Part shown: positions 13,013 through 21,929 of the stretch, one piece after another | Layout: every line of letters begins with the position of its first letter | Numbering within the stretch: position 1 is the stretch's first letter | NCBI GenBank assembly: GCA_965199915.1 | Contig: OZ241348.1 | Span: forward strand, 496,001-560,000 | Origin: VXYL01 sp965199915 | GTDB lineage: Bacteria > Pseudomonadota > Gammaproteobacteria > Pseudomonadales > Azotimanducaceae | Direction of reading: 5' to 3' | DNA length: 64,000 nt | The notes under the pieces: generated by a model | Databases searched by the model: none | The model's input: the letters and a program-made list of their open reading frames with translations, nothing else | Told to the model about the DNA's origin: nothing | Position numbers and translations under genes: made by a program

Positions 13013-15670
13013 TCACGGACCATTGGGCCGCGCGGACGAACGACTGATCATCCGCACATGCAGCGCACTGCCATCCCAGCGGGGCACTTTCACTTGCTCG
13101 TAGTTGGGGTGTCGAAACAGCAGGTCCCGGCCTTCCAGTTCCCGCCACAGGGTGGCCGTACCGGCACTGGTCAACCGCAGCGGCACGCCTTGTTCTCCTA
13201 CGCCCAAGGCCACATACGGCAGCGGTTGGCCGGTTTGCGCGTCGGTCACGCGAACGGGAGCGCCGGCGGCGGGACGCAGCGCAATGGCGATGTCGGTGAT
13301 CGGCGTTGCGAGGGTCTGATGGCGCCAAACCGCGGCGAAACCGGTCTTGTGGGCGAACACGCGGTAGGTGCCGGGCGTGACGCGCATGGAAAAAGCACCC
13401 CTCGAGTCCGTGCGCCGAGCCGTCGCCTTGAACCGCCCGCTCGTCTCGTCCGTGCTGTCGCGGAGCGAAACATACACGCCGGCAAGCGGTTGTCGCGTGT
13501 CCGCGGCGGTCACCACCCCGGCGAAATCCACTTGCCGCTCGTGGTCTCGCAGCCGCACATCCACACGGGTGTCGGACGCCACGCGCACCTCGCGCCGGTG
13601 CCCGGCGCCGACGACCTCCAACAGGTACGAGCCGTCCCGCAAGCCGCGTATGGCGTATTGGCCGCTGGGCGACGTGGTCGCGCTGGCGTCGAAGATCGGA
13701 CCGCAATCGCGCGGCGCGGCGGCGGCGCTGGTCGCGGCGTCGAATCCGCACCTCCGCGCATCGGCGGCAAGGGACTGGACGCGCACGGTCGCTTGCGCCG
13801 GATCGCCTTGCCGCGTCACGGTACCGTAGAGCCGCGACCGTCCATCGAAGTGGAAGTCCAGCGCCTCGTCTTGGATGCATGAAACGTGGACCCGCTTGGC
13901 GAGCATGCGCCCGGCGCTTGTGCGCGCCCGCGCCCGCAGCGTTCCCCGCCGAACGCTTAGCGCAAAGCGGCCGCCGGCGTCCGCGTGGGCGACCTGCCGG
14001 CGTTGCGCTTGGCGGTTGAAGTGGGTGAGTTCGACGCGCGCGGATTCGCCGACCAGGAGGCCCCGCACGGTGCCGGTCAGATCGCACCCTTGCACGCGCT
14101 CAAGCGCGATCTCGACCGCCACCGCGCCGCCATCCGCCGGCACGACCACCTCCACGCCGGCTTCGTCTTCGCGCAAAGGCCAGCGCTCCGCCGCCGCCGA
14201 GGTGTGTCCCCACAGCCGATAGCGTCCGCCCGCGACCTGCTCAAACGCAAAGCCGCCTTGCGCCGTCGCCGCAGCGGAGCGCCGTTCGGCGCTGAGCGGA
14301 TACCACAGCACCACAACGCCGTCCGTCGCAAGGCCGTCCGCATCGACCAGCTGGCCGCGCACGGTCGCGCCGGTGGACAGTTCGAAATCCAAGATGCCGT
14401 CGTGCGGTTGCGCCACCGCGGTTTCCGACAGATAGCCTGTGGCGCGAACGCGCACGGTGACGGCTTCGCGCGGCAGCTGCCGCAGGACGAAAGCGCCGTT
14501 CGCATCGGTGCGCGCGGCGTCGATGCCGAACGCCGCGGCACTGGGCGTCAAGGGGCGATAGGAAACCCACTCGCCCGCTCTGGCCGTGACCAACGCGCCC
14601 GCCACCGGCAAGCCGGTGGCGGCGTCGAACACGTGCCCGCGCACGACGGCGCCGGGGTTCATGGCCATGGTCAGCGCCACTTCCGTGCCGTCCCGGCGCA
14701 GTTCGAACGCCGGCACCGCGTGCAACTGGTAGCCCTCGGCGGACACCGTCGCCGCGAACCGCCCTGGCGGGAGCGTCTCCCACACGAAACTCCCGTTCGC
14801 CGAACGAAATTGTCTGGCGCGGGTGTTGCCGCTGCCCATCGGCCCGGCGATTTCCACACGGAAGGTCTCTAGCGGCGCCCCGGTCTCGCCGTCGACCACA
14901 AGCCCGCGCAACGCACCCGTGCCGCGAATGCGGATGCGCAGGTCGTCGCGTGGCGCAATCGCCTCCCATCCCCAAGCGTTGCCGACATCCGCGGCCCGGA
15001 CGTCGATGCGCACCTTGTCCCCGCGGGCAAGCGGCTCAAGGCGGAAGCGCCCTTTGGCGTCGGTGCGCGTCTGCAACCGTCGCCCACCGGGGCGTTCGGT
15101 TGCAACCACCGCATCGGCCACCACCTCGTCCTTGGCGTTGGCCACCACGCCTTGGATGAACACCGCCGGCGCAAGCGCAACGCGCATCAGCGCCGCGCCG
15201 TCTTCGCGCACGGCGAGTGAAGGAAGGTCGTGTGGCGCGAATCCGTCTGCTTCCACCGCGACTCGGTAGGTGCCCGCGAGCACGTCCGCGATGGCGAAAC
15301 GCCCGCGCTCGTCGGTTGTCGCGCTCGCGGCGGGCGCATCGGAAGTTCCGTCCGCGCCTTGCGGCGAGACCTGCACGGTTGCGCCTTCAATGGCGGCCCC
15401 GCGCTCGGTCGTCACCACGCCGGTGATGGACAGGGCCAGCGCGTCTGCTGGGCCCAACAGGCAGCAGAGTGCTCCAACCAGGTTGAATTGGTGCGTCAGT
15501 GGCAGCCGGAAGTTTCCCGGCAAGGCGCGTTCCCGCGCAGACGTGCCGGGTCGCACTTCAAGCGGGCGCAACGCCGCCGGGGGGCTTCCGGCTGCCACCC
15601 GAAGGGCGCGCCCACAGGCATCCGCCCGCTTTGTTGCGGTCTTTCGGAGTATGGCCCGATACACCTTCAA
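13013..15670 (-). CDS. secreted protein with tandem carboxypeptidase-regulatory/CnaB-like repeats
   Basis: An 885-residue frame built almost wholly from repeats of about 80-90 residues, each opening with a GVVxxxxGxAIxGAxV-type beta strand and containing TDxxGRFxLxxLxxGxYxVxVxAxGF. These are carboxypeptidase-regulatory-like (beta-sandwich) domains, about eight in a row, typical of secreted or surface adhesive proteins. The only plausible export signal is a short hydrophobic run around residues 62-79 (NLVGALCCLLGPADALA). The first ~68 codons lie inside a MITE-like inverted-repeat element, so the original start has probably been displaced and the true start is uncertain. No catalytic domain is visible. 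Confidence 0.7.
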   Translation of the reverse strand: MKVYRAILRKTATKRADACGRALRVAAGSPPAALRPLEVRPGTSARERALPGNFRLPLTHQFNLVGALCCLLGPADALALSITGVVTTERGAAIEGATVQVSPQGADGTSDAPAASATTDERGRFAIADVLAGTYRVAVEADGFAPHDLPSLAVREDGAALMRVALAPAVFIQGVVANAKDEVVADAVVATERPGGRRLQTRTDAKGRFRLEPLARGDKVRIDVRAADVGNAWGWEAIAPRDDLRIRIRGTGALRGLVVDGETGAPLETFRVEIAGPMGSGNTRARQFRSANGSFVWETLPPGRFAATVSAEGYQLHAVPAFELRRDGTEVALTMAMNPGAVVRGHVFDAATGLPVAGALVTARAGEWVSYRPLTPSAAAFGIDAARTDANGAFVLRQLPREAVTVRVRATGYLSETAVAQPHDGILDFELSTGATVRGQLVDADGLATDGVVVLWYPLSAERRSAAATAQGGFAFEQVAGGRYRLWGHTSAAAERWPLREDEAGVEVVVPADGGAVAVEIALERVQGCDLTGTVRGLLVGESARVELTHFNRQAQRRQVAHADAGGRFALSVRRGTLRARARTSAGRMLAKRVHVSCIQDEALDFHFDGRSRLYGTVTRQGDPAQATVRVQSLAADARRCGFDAATSAAAAPRDCGPIFDASATTSPSGQYAIRGLRDGSYLLEVVGAGHRREVRVASDTRVDVRLRDHERQVDFAGVVTAADTRQPLAGVYVSLRDSTDETSGRFKATARRTDSRGAFSMRVTPGTYRVFAHKTGFAAVWRHQTLATPITDIAIALRPAAGAPVRVTDAQTGQPLPYVALGVGEQGVPLRLTSAGTATLWRELEGRDLLFRHPNYEQVKVPRWDGSALHVRMISRSSARPNGP

Positions 15671-15738
15671 GACGCGCGCCTCGCGCTCGGACGCCTGTGA
15701 ACGCGCTGACGCATCAATTCAACCTGGTTGGAGCACTA
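15468..15738. repeat. MITE-like element with 32-bp terminal inverted repeats
   Basis: Positions 15468-15499 and 15707-15738 are inverted copies of each other with 31 of 32 bases matching (outer end AGTGCTCCAACCAGG). A second inverted pair, GTGGCAGCCGGAAG at 15499-15512 and its complement at 15585-15598, lies inside. The 271-bp unit has no gene of its own, as expected for a non-autonomous miniature element. The flanking bases suggest at most a 2-bp AG duplication. It overlaps the 5' end of the carboxypeptidase-regulatory-repeat gene. Confidence 0.6.
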
Positions 15739-15860
15739 GGCCGAAGCAGGTCCGGCGACCGAGACCGGTGGGATGATCTGCCCCGGTCAACCGAAGCGCT
15801 TGCAGCGGCCGCGGGGAAAGCACGGCATGAAGATTGCTCATGTGCATCTATCCTTGCCCC

Positions 15861-17051
15861 TCAGGCGGCCGCCAACTCCTCGGCCAACGCGCGCAATCCG
15901 ATGGCCTCGACGCCGCCACCCTTGGGGTAGCGCTCGGTGCCGCCGTAGACCAGAAAGGCGCGGCTCGGCTTCACGTCGGCCAAGGCAATGTGGAGGCCCT
16001 TGCTCACCGCGGGCGCGGTGGAGCGCTTGACCTCGACCGCCCACAATTCCCCGCCCGGCAGCTCCAGCACCAGATCGACCTCCACGCCGGTGGCGGTGCG
16101 GTAGAAACTGGCTTGCGTGTGCTCGGGTGCCGCGCCAAGCAACGTTTCGACAACGAATCCCTCCCAAGAGGGGCCGGCGACGGGATGGCCGAGCACATCG
16201 TCCAAGTCGCCCAAGCGCAGAAGCGCGTGGACGATGCCGCTGTCGCGGACATAGACCTTGGGCGACTTGGCCAAGCGCTTGCGGACGTTCGCGTGGTACG
16301 GGGGCAAGCGTCTCACCAGCAGGAGATCCGCCAGCAGGTCGACGTAGCGGGCAACGGTTTTGCCGTCCACCGCGAGGCTGCGCGCCAGCGTCGCGGCGTT
16401 CCAGATGCCGCCTTGCGAGTGCGCCAGCATGGTCCAGAGGCGGCGCAGCGTTTGCGCCGGAATGCGCGGTCCGAGTTCCGGAATGTCCCGCTCCAAGTAG
16501 GTGCGGATGAAGTTCGCGCGCCAGGCCGCGCTGGCGGCATCCGTTGCCGCAAGGTAGCTGCGTGGGAACCCGCCGCGAGTCCATAGGCGCAGCAGAGCGT
16601 CGGCATCCACCTCGCGCGCATCGAATGGCGACAGCTCCAAGTAGCCGATGCGCCCGGCCAAGCTCTCGCCGGACTGACGAAGCAGAGCGACGGAGGCGGA
16701 ACCGAGCAGCAGGAACTGGCCGAACGGCTCGCCAGCGCGGATGCGCTCGTCGATGGCGCCGCGCAGCACGGAAAACAGTTGTGGCGTTCGGTGTATCTCG
16801 TCGAGAACAACCAAGCGCCCGCGCTGCGCCTGAAGATAGGCGAGCGGGTCCGACAGACGCTCCAAGTCGGCCGGGCTTTCGAGATCGAGGTACCGTCCGG
16901 GCTTGCCGATACCCCCGCCGGCCGCCTCGGCGATGGACCTTGCCAGCGTCGTCTTGCCCACTTGACGGGGGCCCAGCAACCCCACGGCGGGAAACAGCCG
17001 CAGGTAGTTGCGCACCCGGCGCGCCAACCGGCGAGGTATGGTCTCCAACAT
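15861..17051 (-). CDS. AAA ATPase with DUF4143 domain
   Basis: 396 residues from ATG 17051. Residues 24-33 (LLGPRQVGKTTLARS) are the Walker A loop, RLVVLDEIHRTP the Walker B and LLLGSASVALLRQS the sensor region. The C-terminal half holds the DUF4143 signature (SPKVYVRDSGIVHALL; SWEGFVVETLL; GVEVDLVLELPGGELWAVEVK), the last part resembling a PD-(D/E)XK nuclease core. Such proteins are widespread, often mobile, and of unclear role. It is not close to the DUF4143 protein at 27.6 kb. The short + strand frame at 15826 (MKIAHVHLSLPL) just beyond its end looks like the first codons of a glycosyltransferase cut off there, but this is weak. Confidence 0.85.
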   Translation of the reverse strand: MLETIPRRLARRVRNYLRLFPAVGLLGPRQVGKTTLARSIAEAAGGGIGKPGRYLDLESPADLERLSDPLAYLQAQRGRLVVLDEIHRTPQLFSVLRGAIDERIRAGEPFGQFLLLGSASVALLRQSGESLAGRIGYLELSPFDAREVDADALLRLWTRGGFPRSYLAATDAASAAWRANFIRTYLERDIPELGPRIPAQTLRRLWTMLAHSQGGIWNAATLARSLAVDGKTVARYVDLLADLLLVRRLPPYHANVRKRLAKSPKVYVRDSGIVHALLRLGDLDDVLGHPVAGPSWEGFVVETLLGAAPEHTQASFYRTATGVEVDLVLELPGGELWAVEVKRSTAPAVSKGLHIALADVKPSRAFLVYGGTERYPKGGGVEAIGLRALAEELAAA

Positions 17052-17084
17052 GGTTGCAATTATGGAACTTCGTGCCGAAATTAC

Positions 17085-17210
17085 AAGGTTTCTCTTGTGC
17101 CCAACGGATATCGGCTGCCCAGCGTTCGGCTCGGGCACGCGCGGCACCACCGCTTGGCGCCCGTCCGCGAACACTTCCACAACGGAGCGATCGACGAAAA
17201 TCGCAAACCG
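17085..17210 (-). pseudogene. fragment of a GH32 beta-fructosidase gene (C-terminal part)
   Basis: The minus strand encodes FAIFVDRSVVEVFADGRQ followed by about 25 further residues, matching the C-terminal beta-sandwich of the intact GH32 enzyme at 19.2-21.0 kb. A 32-bp stretch is identical at DNA level in the two places. There is no start, no catalytic domain and no continuation. It lies in the 275-bp gap between the DUF4143 gene and GT-C copy 2, so a GH32-GT-C neighbourhood was probably copied or rearranged here. Confidence 0.7.
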
Positions 17211-17219
17211 AGCGAGCAA

Positions 17220-19170
17220 CACTTTCGGTCGATGGCGCGGGTCGCCGGTTGTTGAAATCAGGTTGGCGCAGCTATAGTGAGTTGCTGCATGCCGCTGGCC
17301 CGGACTTGACCTCTCGACTGTTCTCCATGCGAACCGGCACACTGGTTTGGAGCCGTGCCGCGACCGGCGCGCACAAGGCGTGGCTGCCGGTTCTTCTCGG
17401 CCTGTTGACCTGTGCTTTGGTTGCTGTCGCGCAAAGCCAATACGGTCCCGCCGTGGACCCCGACAGCGTCTACTACTACCACTTGGCACATCTTTATGCT
17501 CGCGGGGAGCTTGTCCAAGCCTTCTATTCTCCGCTCTACCCCATGCTGCTGGCGCTTGGCCGCGTTGTCGGTTTGCCGTTGGATTGGGTGGCCACCGGCG
17601 TCAATGCGTTGGCATTCGGCCTCACGGTCGGTGTCGTGGCGTTGTGGGTTCGAAAGCGCGGCGCCTCCTTGTTTCTCACTGCTTGGGCGGGGCTGTTGTG
17701 CGGCACGTCCGTGCTGGCCCACTCGGCGTCTTTCGCCTTGACCGAGCCCGTGTGCGTTGCCCTTGTGACACTGTCCCTGTTCGCCTTGGACGCGTTGCTG
17801 GGTGGAAGTCGTCGCAAACGTCTGTGCTTGGCCGTGGCGACGGGTGCCGCCGCGGCCGCCGGCCTCGCCCGGATTACCGTGGCCGTGCCTCTGGCTTGTG
17901 TGTTGGTGATCTTTATCTTTCTGTGCGCGGGCGCCTCGTCGTGGCGGCGACGTTTCGGCATTGCCGCTGTCGTTGGCGCTTGCACGCTGGTTCCCGCAAC
18001 CGCTTCGTTCCTGTTTTGGCTAGTGGACGGGTTCGCGTACCCGCGGGAAGTAATGGAAGGCACTTGGCCAAGGATGGTGGGAGCGTTGCAGGGGTGGTTG
18101 CTGACGCCGGCGGGCATCGGGCACTTGGAAGATTGGATTCGCCAAGTCGCCGGCCCACCCGACGCCGCGTGGTTGGCGTTTGGCCTCGGGGTGAAGACGG
18201 CGTTGCTGTGCGTCTTGGGTCTTCTTTGCGGTGCGCTTGCGGTCATGACGCGTCGTTACTCGCATCCCGCTGGGGCGCGCACGTTTGGCTTGATCGTCAC
18301 GTTCCTTGCCGTGTACGCCGGCTTCATGGTCGTCTTGCTGCTCGCCATGGACGCGACTTTGGCCCGACGGTATCTTGCGCCCTTGTACGCGCCCGGCGTC
18401 GTTGCGGTCACCTTGGTCGTGCAGGGATGTGTCGGCAGGGCGAGGGCGTTGTTCGTGGATGCGAGGGCGGCCCGGTGGCGGCCGCGACGAGCGTTTGTCG
18501 CCTTGGGCTGGTGCGGAGCGCTCGGTGGCCTTGCCGCGTGCCAGGGCGCGAAGCTCCACCACCAGATCGTGTACACCTACGACGATGTGCGGCTGCAATT
18601 GACGCAAGGAAGGGGCTATTCGGCTAGAAGGTGGCGACAATCGGAGACGATGAACTTCCTGCGGGAGTCGGTTCCGGCTGGAGCTTTGATCATGACGGAA
18701 CCGGGAACAGGCCACGCGGTGAATTACGCATTGAACCGGTTGGGCTCGCGCGATGGGCCGCGCGGTTACGTCGTTGTCGCAGCGCCTCGCGGATCCCCGG
18801 AGCAAATTAGGGCGTGGTTTCTCCAGCGCAGAAACTCCGGTGGGGAAACGTATGTGGTGTGGTTTCACGACTTGCGCCAGCCCGGCCACCTCTACGATAG
18901 GGACGACAGGCCGCGCCGCTTGCTGTCTTGGATCGGAACGCCGGGTTTGAGGGTCTTGAGAGCGTTCAAGGACGGCGTGGTTCTTCATGCACCGCCGCTG
19001 GATGCGATGTACGCCGTTACATCCATCCGGCGTGCTTGGCGATTATCGACTTGCCCAGCTACCGAGTGCGGAGCATCCGCACCGGCGAATACGATGGGCC
19101 GCTCCATCCCATGTGAGCGATCGATCCGGCACGACGACATGGGCGCTCGCCGTTCACGGCCATTGGCCGG
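17220..19170 (+). repeat. second copy of the duplicated GT-C region (first copy about 10800-13035)
   Basis: High nucleotide similarity to the first copy begins in the promoter region, runs through the coding sequence and continues past the stop into a shared flank (GCTCGCCGTTCACGG, then CCATTGG). The duplication therefore covers the gene with its promoter and 3' flank. Relative to copy 1, about 289 bp (equivalent to 12590-12878) are missing near 19005. Confidence 0.8.
17249..17278 (+). promoter_or_regulatory. candidate promoter of GT-C copy 2
   Basis: TTGTTG (17249-17254), an 18-bp spacer and TATAGT (17273-17278). It aligns with the boxes upstream of GT-C copy 1, where the spacer is 16 bp. 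Confidence 0.35.
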
Positions 19171-19222
19171 CCCACGCATCCGTTTCAAAAGGGATTCGAC
19201 GGCGCGATTTTCCAAGCCTTGA
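17327..19222 (+). CDS. GT-C-like membrane protein, copy 2 with frameshifted C terminus
   Basis: About 631 residues from ATG 17327; an in-frame TTG at 17306 matches the position of copy 1's upstream ATG. It is near-identical to copy 1 over the membrane domain, including VDPDSVYYYHLAHLYARG, with clusters of substitutions around residues 195-240. After LHAPPLDA (about 19004) it leaves homology: 289 bp present in copy 1 are missing, the frame shifts, and the true ending (RRYIHPACLAIIDLPSYRV...) continues in another frame to a stop at about 19116. The last ~70 residues here are out-of-frame sequence. The membrane part could still be made; otherwise it is a recent pseudogene. Confidence 0.6.
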   Translation: MRTGTLVWSRAATGAHKAWLPVLLGLLTCALVAVAQSQYGPAVDPDSVYYYHLAHLYARGELVQAFYSPLYPMLLALGRVVGLPLDWVATGVNALAFGLTVGVVALWVRKRGASLFLTAWAGLLCGTSVLAHSASFALTEPVCVALVTLSLFALDALLGGSRRKRLCLAVATGAAAAAGLARITVAVPLACVLVIFIFLCAGASSWRRRFGIAAVVGACTLVPATASFLFWLVDGFAYPREVMEGTWPRMVGALQGWLLTPAGIGHLEDWIRQVAGPPDAAWLAFGLGVKTALLCVLGLLCGALAVMTRRYSHPAGARTFGLIVTFLAVYAGFMVVLLLAMDATLARRYLAPLYAPGVVAVTLVVQGCVGRARALFVDARAARWRPRRAFVALGWCGALGGLAACQGAKLHHQIVYTYDDVRLQLTQGRGYSARRWRQSETMNFLRESVPAGALIMTEPGTGHAVNYALNRLGSRDGPRGYVVVAAPRGSPEQIRAWFLQRRNSGGETYVVWFHDLRQPGHLYDRDDRPRRLLSWIGTPGLRVLRAFKDGVVLHAPPLDAMYAVTSIRRAWRLSTCPATECGASAPANTMGRSIPCERSIRHDDMGARRSRPLAGPRIRFKRDSTARFSKP

Positions 19223-20990
19223 GCGCATGCACCCGCGCGCCGCCGCCGTTGGCGAAGACGCGCACGCCCATGCTGTCCCGGCGCGCTGGATAGACGCGCC
19301 GCGCCGCGGCTTGGCGGCCGCCGGCGAACACTTCCACAACGGAGCGATCGACGAAGATTCGCAACCGCAACTTTTCGCCATCTTGAAGTGCGAGGGGTGC
19401 CGCCTCGACGGCGCGGGGCGTGTTGGCGGGTCCGGAGCGGCGCGTGTCCACCTTCAACCGCTGTTCCCGCGCGTCGTAGAAAATCGACGTCTCTTCGCTG
19501 CCGTCCGGCGCGGCGCGCACCTTGACTCCGTACGCGGATGCTTCCGCGCTTTCCATCTCCACAAGCAACTCGAGGCTGTCGCCGGCGACGTTGTCCCAGG
19601 TGATGTCCGCATCCGGTTGCAGAGTGAACGGTTCGCGCCGTGCGGCGTCGTAGCGGAGCTTCTCGATTTCTTCCGGCACGTCCATGCGCAGGCGCCCGTC
19701 GTCGCCGAGAGAAAGCACCCGCGGCAAGCTCAGCGTTCCCGACCAGCCGTGCGCGGCGCGCACGCCGAATTCCGGCTCGTCCATAAGCCAAGCCCACATG
19801 ATGCGGCGGCCCTTGTCGTCCACCAAGCTCTCCGGCGCGAAGAACGTGTTGTCCACCCAGCTCATCCGCTCGTGCAGTTCCGGATGGAATTGTTCATCCC
19901 GCCACTGCCCAACGTAGTAGCGGCAGCCCAAGCGGTGGCTGATGCAAAGCAGCACGTCTTTTTCAAGCGGTTGACCGCTCCCGCTTGCGCCGCCCAACCG
20001 AAAGAGGTCCGGGCAGGACACGTCCTCGTCCAAGGACACGCCTTGCACGCCGTGGGCGAACAGGTCGCCCACGTAGCGCCACGCGCCTTCGAGCGCCGGC
20101 GCCTTGGCGACGGCCGGCCGGCCGCCGCCGAAGATGGCGTAGTAGGTGTCGCCTTCGCGCCAGCCGAACGGATCCCACGAACGGTATTTGCCGTGGTGCG
20201 GATCGCCCGGTTTGGTCTTCGGCGTAATGGGGTTCGAGGGCAGCTTGTGCCAGTCGTCCAGGTTCTCGTCCCGCGCCACGGCGATGGCGTTGCCCTTGCC
20301 GGCGTGGTGGTAGCACAGCGTCGGCACGCCGTCCTTGTTGAGGAAGCAGTTGCCGCTGTACATGCCCTCGATCAAGCGGGTGGGGTGGTGGCGCCAGTGG
20401 AACAGGTCCGTGCTCGACATGTGGCCCCAGTGATCCGCGCGCCGGCCGAGGCGCGTGTCTTGGAAGATGTAGAACAGGTGGTAGCGGCCCCGCCAATGGA
20501 TGGCGCCGTTGGGATCGAACGGCATGGCGACGCCCTCCGGCACCACGAAGTGGTAGCCGGGCCGGGCTGGGTCCGCGAGCACGCGTTCGCGCACCCGACG
20601 TGCCTCCTGCGCATCCCGATCGCTTACCAGGGAGCCGCCCATGGACACGCATCGCCACGCGCCGTCGGCAGCCCGCTTCAGCACGAAACGCAGCGCGCCG
20701 CCGCCGGTGGGCGAGCGCAGCGCCACTGGATCGATGGTGGCGGTGTCGCCTTCCACCACCACCTTCGCGTTGTCGAGATCGAAGCGCTTGCGCTGGTTGG
20801 CGGCGCGCTCCGCTTCCTTGCGCAGGGACGCCTGAACATCCGCCAGCGTTCTGCCGGCCTCGCTGTGCCACTCGGGCGAATAAAACGCCAACTGCCGCGC
20901 CGCGTCTCCATCCCGTATCGCCGCGCCATACGCCCGCAACGCCGCCAACGCTTCTTCTTCGGCAGGTGCGCGTGCGTCTGGTTGGGGCAT
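19185..20990 (-). CDS. GH32-family protein (beta-fructosidase-like) with N-terminal NTF2-like domain
   Basis: 601 residues. Residues ~10-125 look like a SnoaL/DUF4440 NTF2-like cone (RAYGAAIRDGDAARQLAFYSPEWHSEAG). The GH32 five-bladed propeller follows, with the nucleophile motif as FDPNGAIHWRGRYHLFY (about 156-172), SWDPFGW (about 268) in place of the RDP motif, and DVSCPDLF (about 321) in place of the usual ECP motif. The Glu that acts as acid/base in classical GH32 enzymes is therefore Ser here. The C-terminal beta-sandwich includes RIFVDRSVVEVFAGGRQ. No signal peptide is visible. It is the last gene of a minus-strand set with PhyH and FG-GAP genes. Sucrose or fructan hydrolysis is the family role, but activity is doubtful or altered. 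Confidence 0.8.
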   Translation of the reverse strand: MPQPDARAPAEEEALAALRAYGAAIRDGDAARQLAFYSPEWHSEAGRTLADVQASLRKEAERAANQRKRFDLDNAKVVVEGDTATIDPVALRSPTGGGALRFVLKRAADGAWRCVSMGGSLVSDRDAQEARRVRERVLADPARPGYHFVVPEGVAMPFDPNGAIHWRGRYHLFYIFQDTRLGRRADHWGHMSSTDLFHWRHHPTRLIEGMYSGNCFLNKDGVPTLCYHHAGKGNAIAVARDENLDDWHKLPSNPITPKTKPGDPHHGKYRSWDPFGWREGDTYYAIFGGGRPAVAKAPALEGAWRYVGDLFAHGVQGVSLDEDVSCPDLFRLGGASGSGQPLEKDVLLCISHRLGCRYYVGQWRDEQFHPELHERMSWVDNTFFAPESLVDDKGRRIMWAWLMDEPEFGVRAAHGWSGTLSLPRVLSLGDDGRLRMDVPEEIEKLRYDAARREPFTLQPDADITWDNVAGDSLELLVEMESAEASAYGVKVRAAPDGSEETSIFYDAREQRLKVDTRRSGPANTPRAVEAAPLALQDGEKLRLRIFVDRSVVEVFAGGRQAAARRVYPARRDSMGVRVFANGGGARVHALKAWKIAPSNPF

Positions 20991-21077
20991 TTGGCGGTCT
21001 CTTGCAGCCTGAAATCGAGGGTTCTCGGCGCCCGAAGCAGTTGCGCGAAGCGCCGCGTCGCTTGAGGCCGCGTCGCG

Positions 21078-21911
21078 TTAAGGGCGCAGGAACGCGCTCG
21101 GCACGCGGTTGAAACGGAAGGGCAGGTTCGGGTCGCGCGCCAGCACCTCGGGCGGCACCTGCCCTTCCCAGCCCGCGGGCGCCGCGGTGGCGCGCCGGTA
21201 GTACCAACCGAGCAGCACGGTGCGGCGTTCCGAGGACGCGTTGGGATGCGTGCCATGCAGCAGTCGGGCGTCGCCGATGAGGAGATCCCCGGCGCGCACC
21301 GGCACGTCGCGGGCGTCGGGGTGGTCGTGGAACATCCACTCGTTGGTTTCCTCAACATCGTAGCCGCCGCCTTCGTGGGGCGGAACGAGGTGATCGTGCA
21401 GGTCGAACCGCCGGCGGTGGCTGCCCGGAATCACGCGCAAGCAGCCGTTGTGCCGGGTGGTGTCCGTGAGGTACCAGTTCAGAAACACCTGCTGCGGCCA
21501 CGGCGCCATGCTGATCGGATCGTCCCAGCGCGCCCAGTCTTGATGCCAGTAGAGCGCCGGGCTGCCGGCCGGCTTGGAGATGATCTGAAAGACGCCGCCG
21601 GAACGGAAGTCGCCCAGTCCCAAGGCGTCGAGGATGGTCGCGGGATGCTCGATCACCGTGTCCACCAGCGGATCCTTCGGCGCTTTCGCGTGGTGTTTCG
21701 ACGCATGCCGCACGCCGCTCACGAAGATGTCCGAGCCTTGATATTTCCACCGCGCCGGATGCTCGGTGCGCCGCAGCCAGTCGTCGCTCCACTGGCGCAG
21801 CGTTTCCAGCCGACCCGCCGGCAGCAGGCCATCCACGAGGCAATAGCCATCGTCCAGAAGGCTGCGCCGGTGAAGCCGCGCGGCGTCGGCGGCGACGGGG
21901 TTCAATGCCAC
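21078..21911 (-). CDS. PhyH-family Fe(II)/2-oxoglutarate dioxygenase
   Basis: 277 residues with the phytanoyl-CoA dioxygenase-like fold. The iron ligands are visible as WHQDWARWDD (H and D about 123-125) and the distal LLHGTHPNAS (H about 221), followed by the Arg-containing strand RRTVLLGWYYRR that usually binds 2-oxoglutarate. NGCLRVIPGSHRR is the conserved core between them. It lies 18 bp downstream of the FG-GAP gene and 87 bp upstream of GH32 on the same strand, so the three may be co-transcribed. PhyH enzymes hydroxylate many small molecules; the substrate cannot be inferred. Confidence 0.9.
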   Translation of the reverse strand: MALNPVAADAARLHRRSLLDDGYCLVDGLLPAGRLETLRQWSDDWLRRTEHPARWKYQGSDIFVSGVRHASKHHAKAPKDPLVDTVIEHPATILDALGLGDFRSGGVFQIISKPAGSPALYWHQDWARWDDPISMAPWPQQVFLNWYLTDTTRHNGCLRVIPGSHRRRFDLHDHLVPPHEGGGYDVEETNEWMFHDHPDARDVPVRAGDLLIGDARLLHGTHPNASSERRTVLLGWYYRRATAAPAGWEGQVPPEVLARDPNLPFRFNRVPSAFLRP

Positions 21912-21929
21912 ATGGCCAAAACTGTCAAC

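Noticed and set aside
15826..15864. Start of a glycosyltransferase gene (MKIAHVHLSLPL)
   Set aside because: Only about 12 suggestive codons before homology ends; too short to annotate as a gene fragment with confidence.
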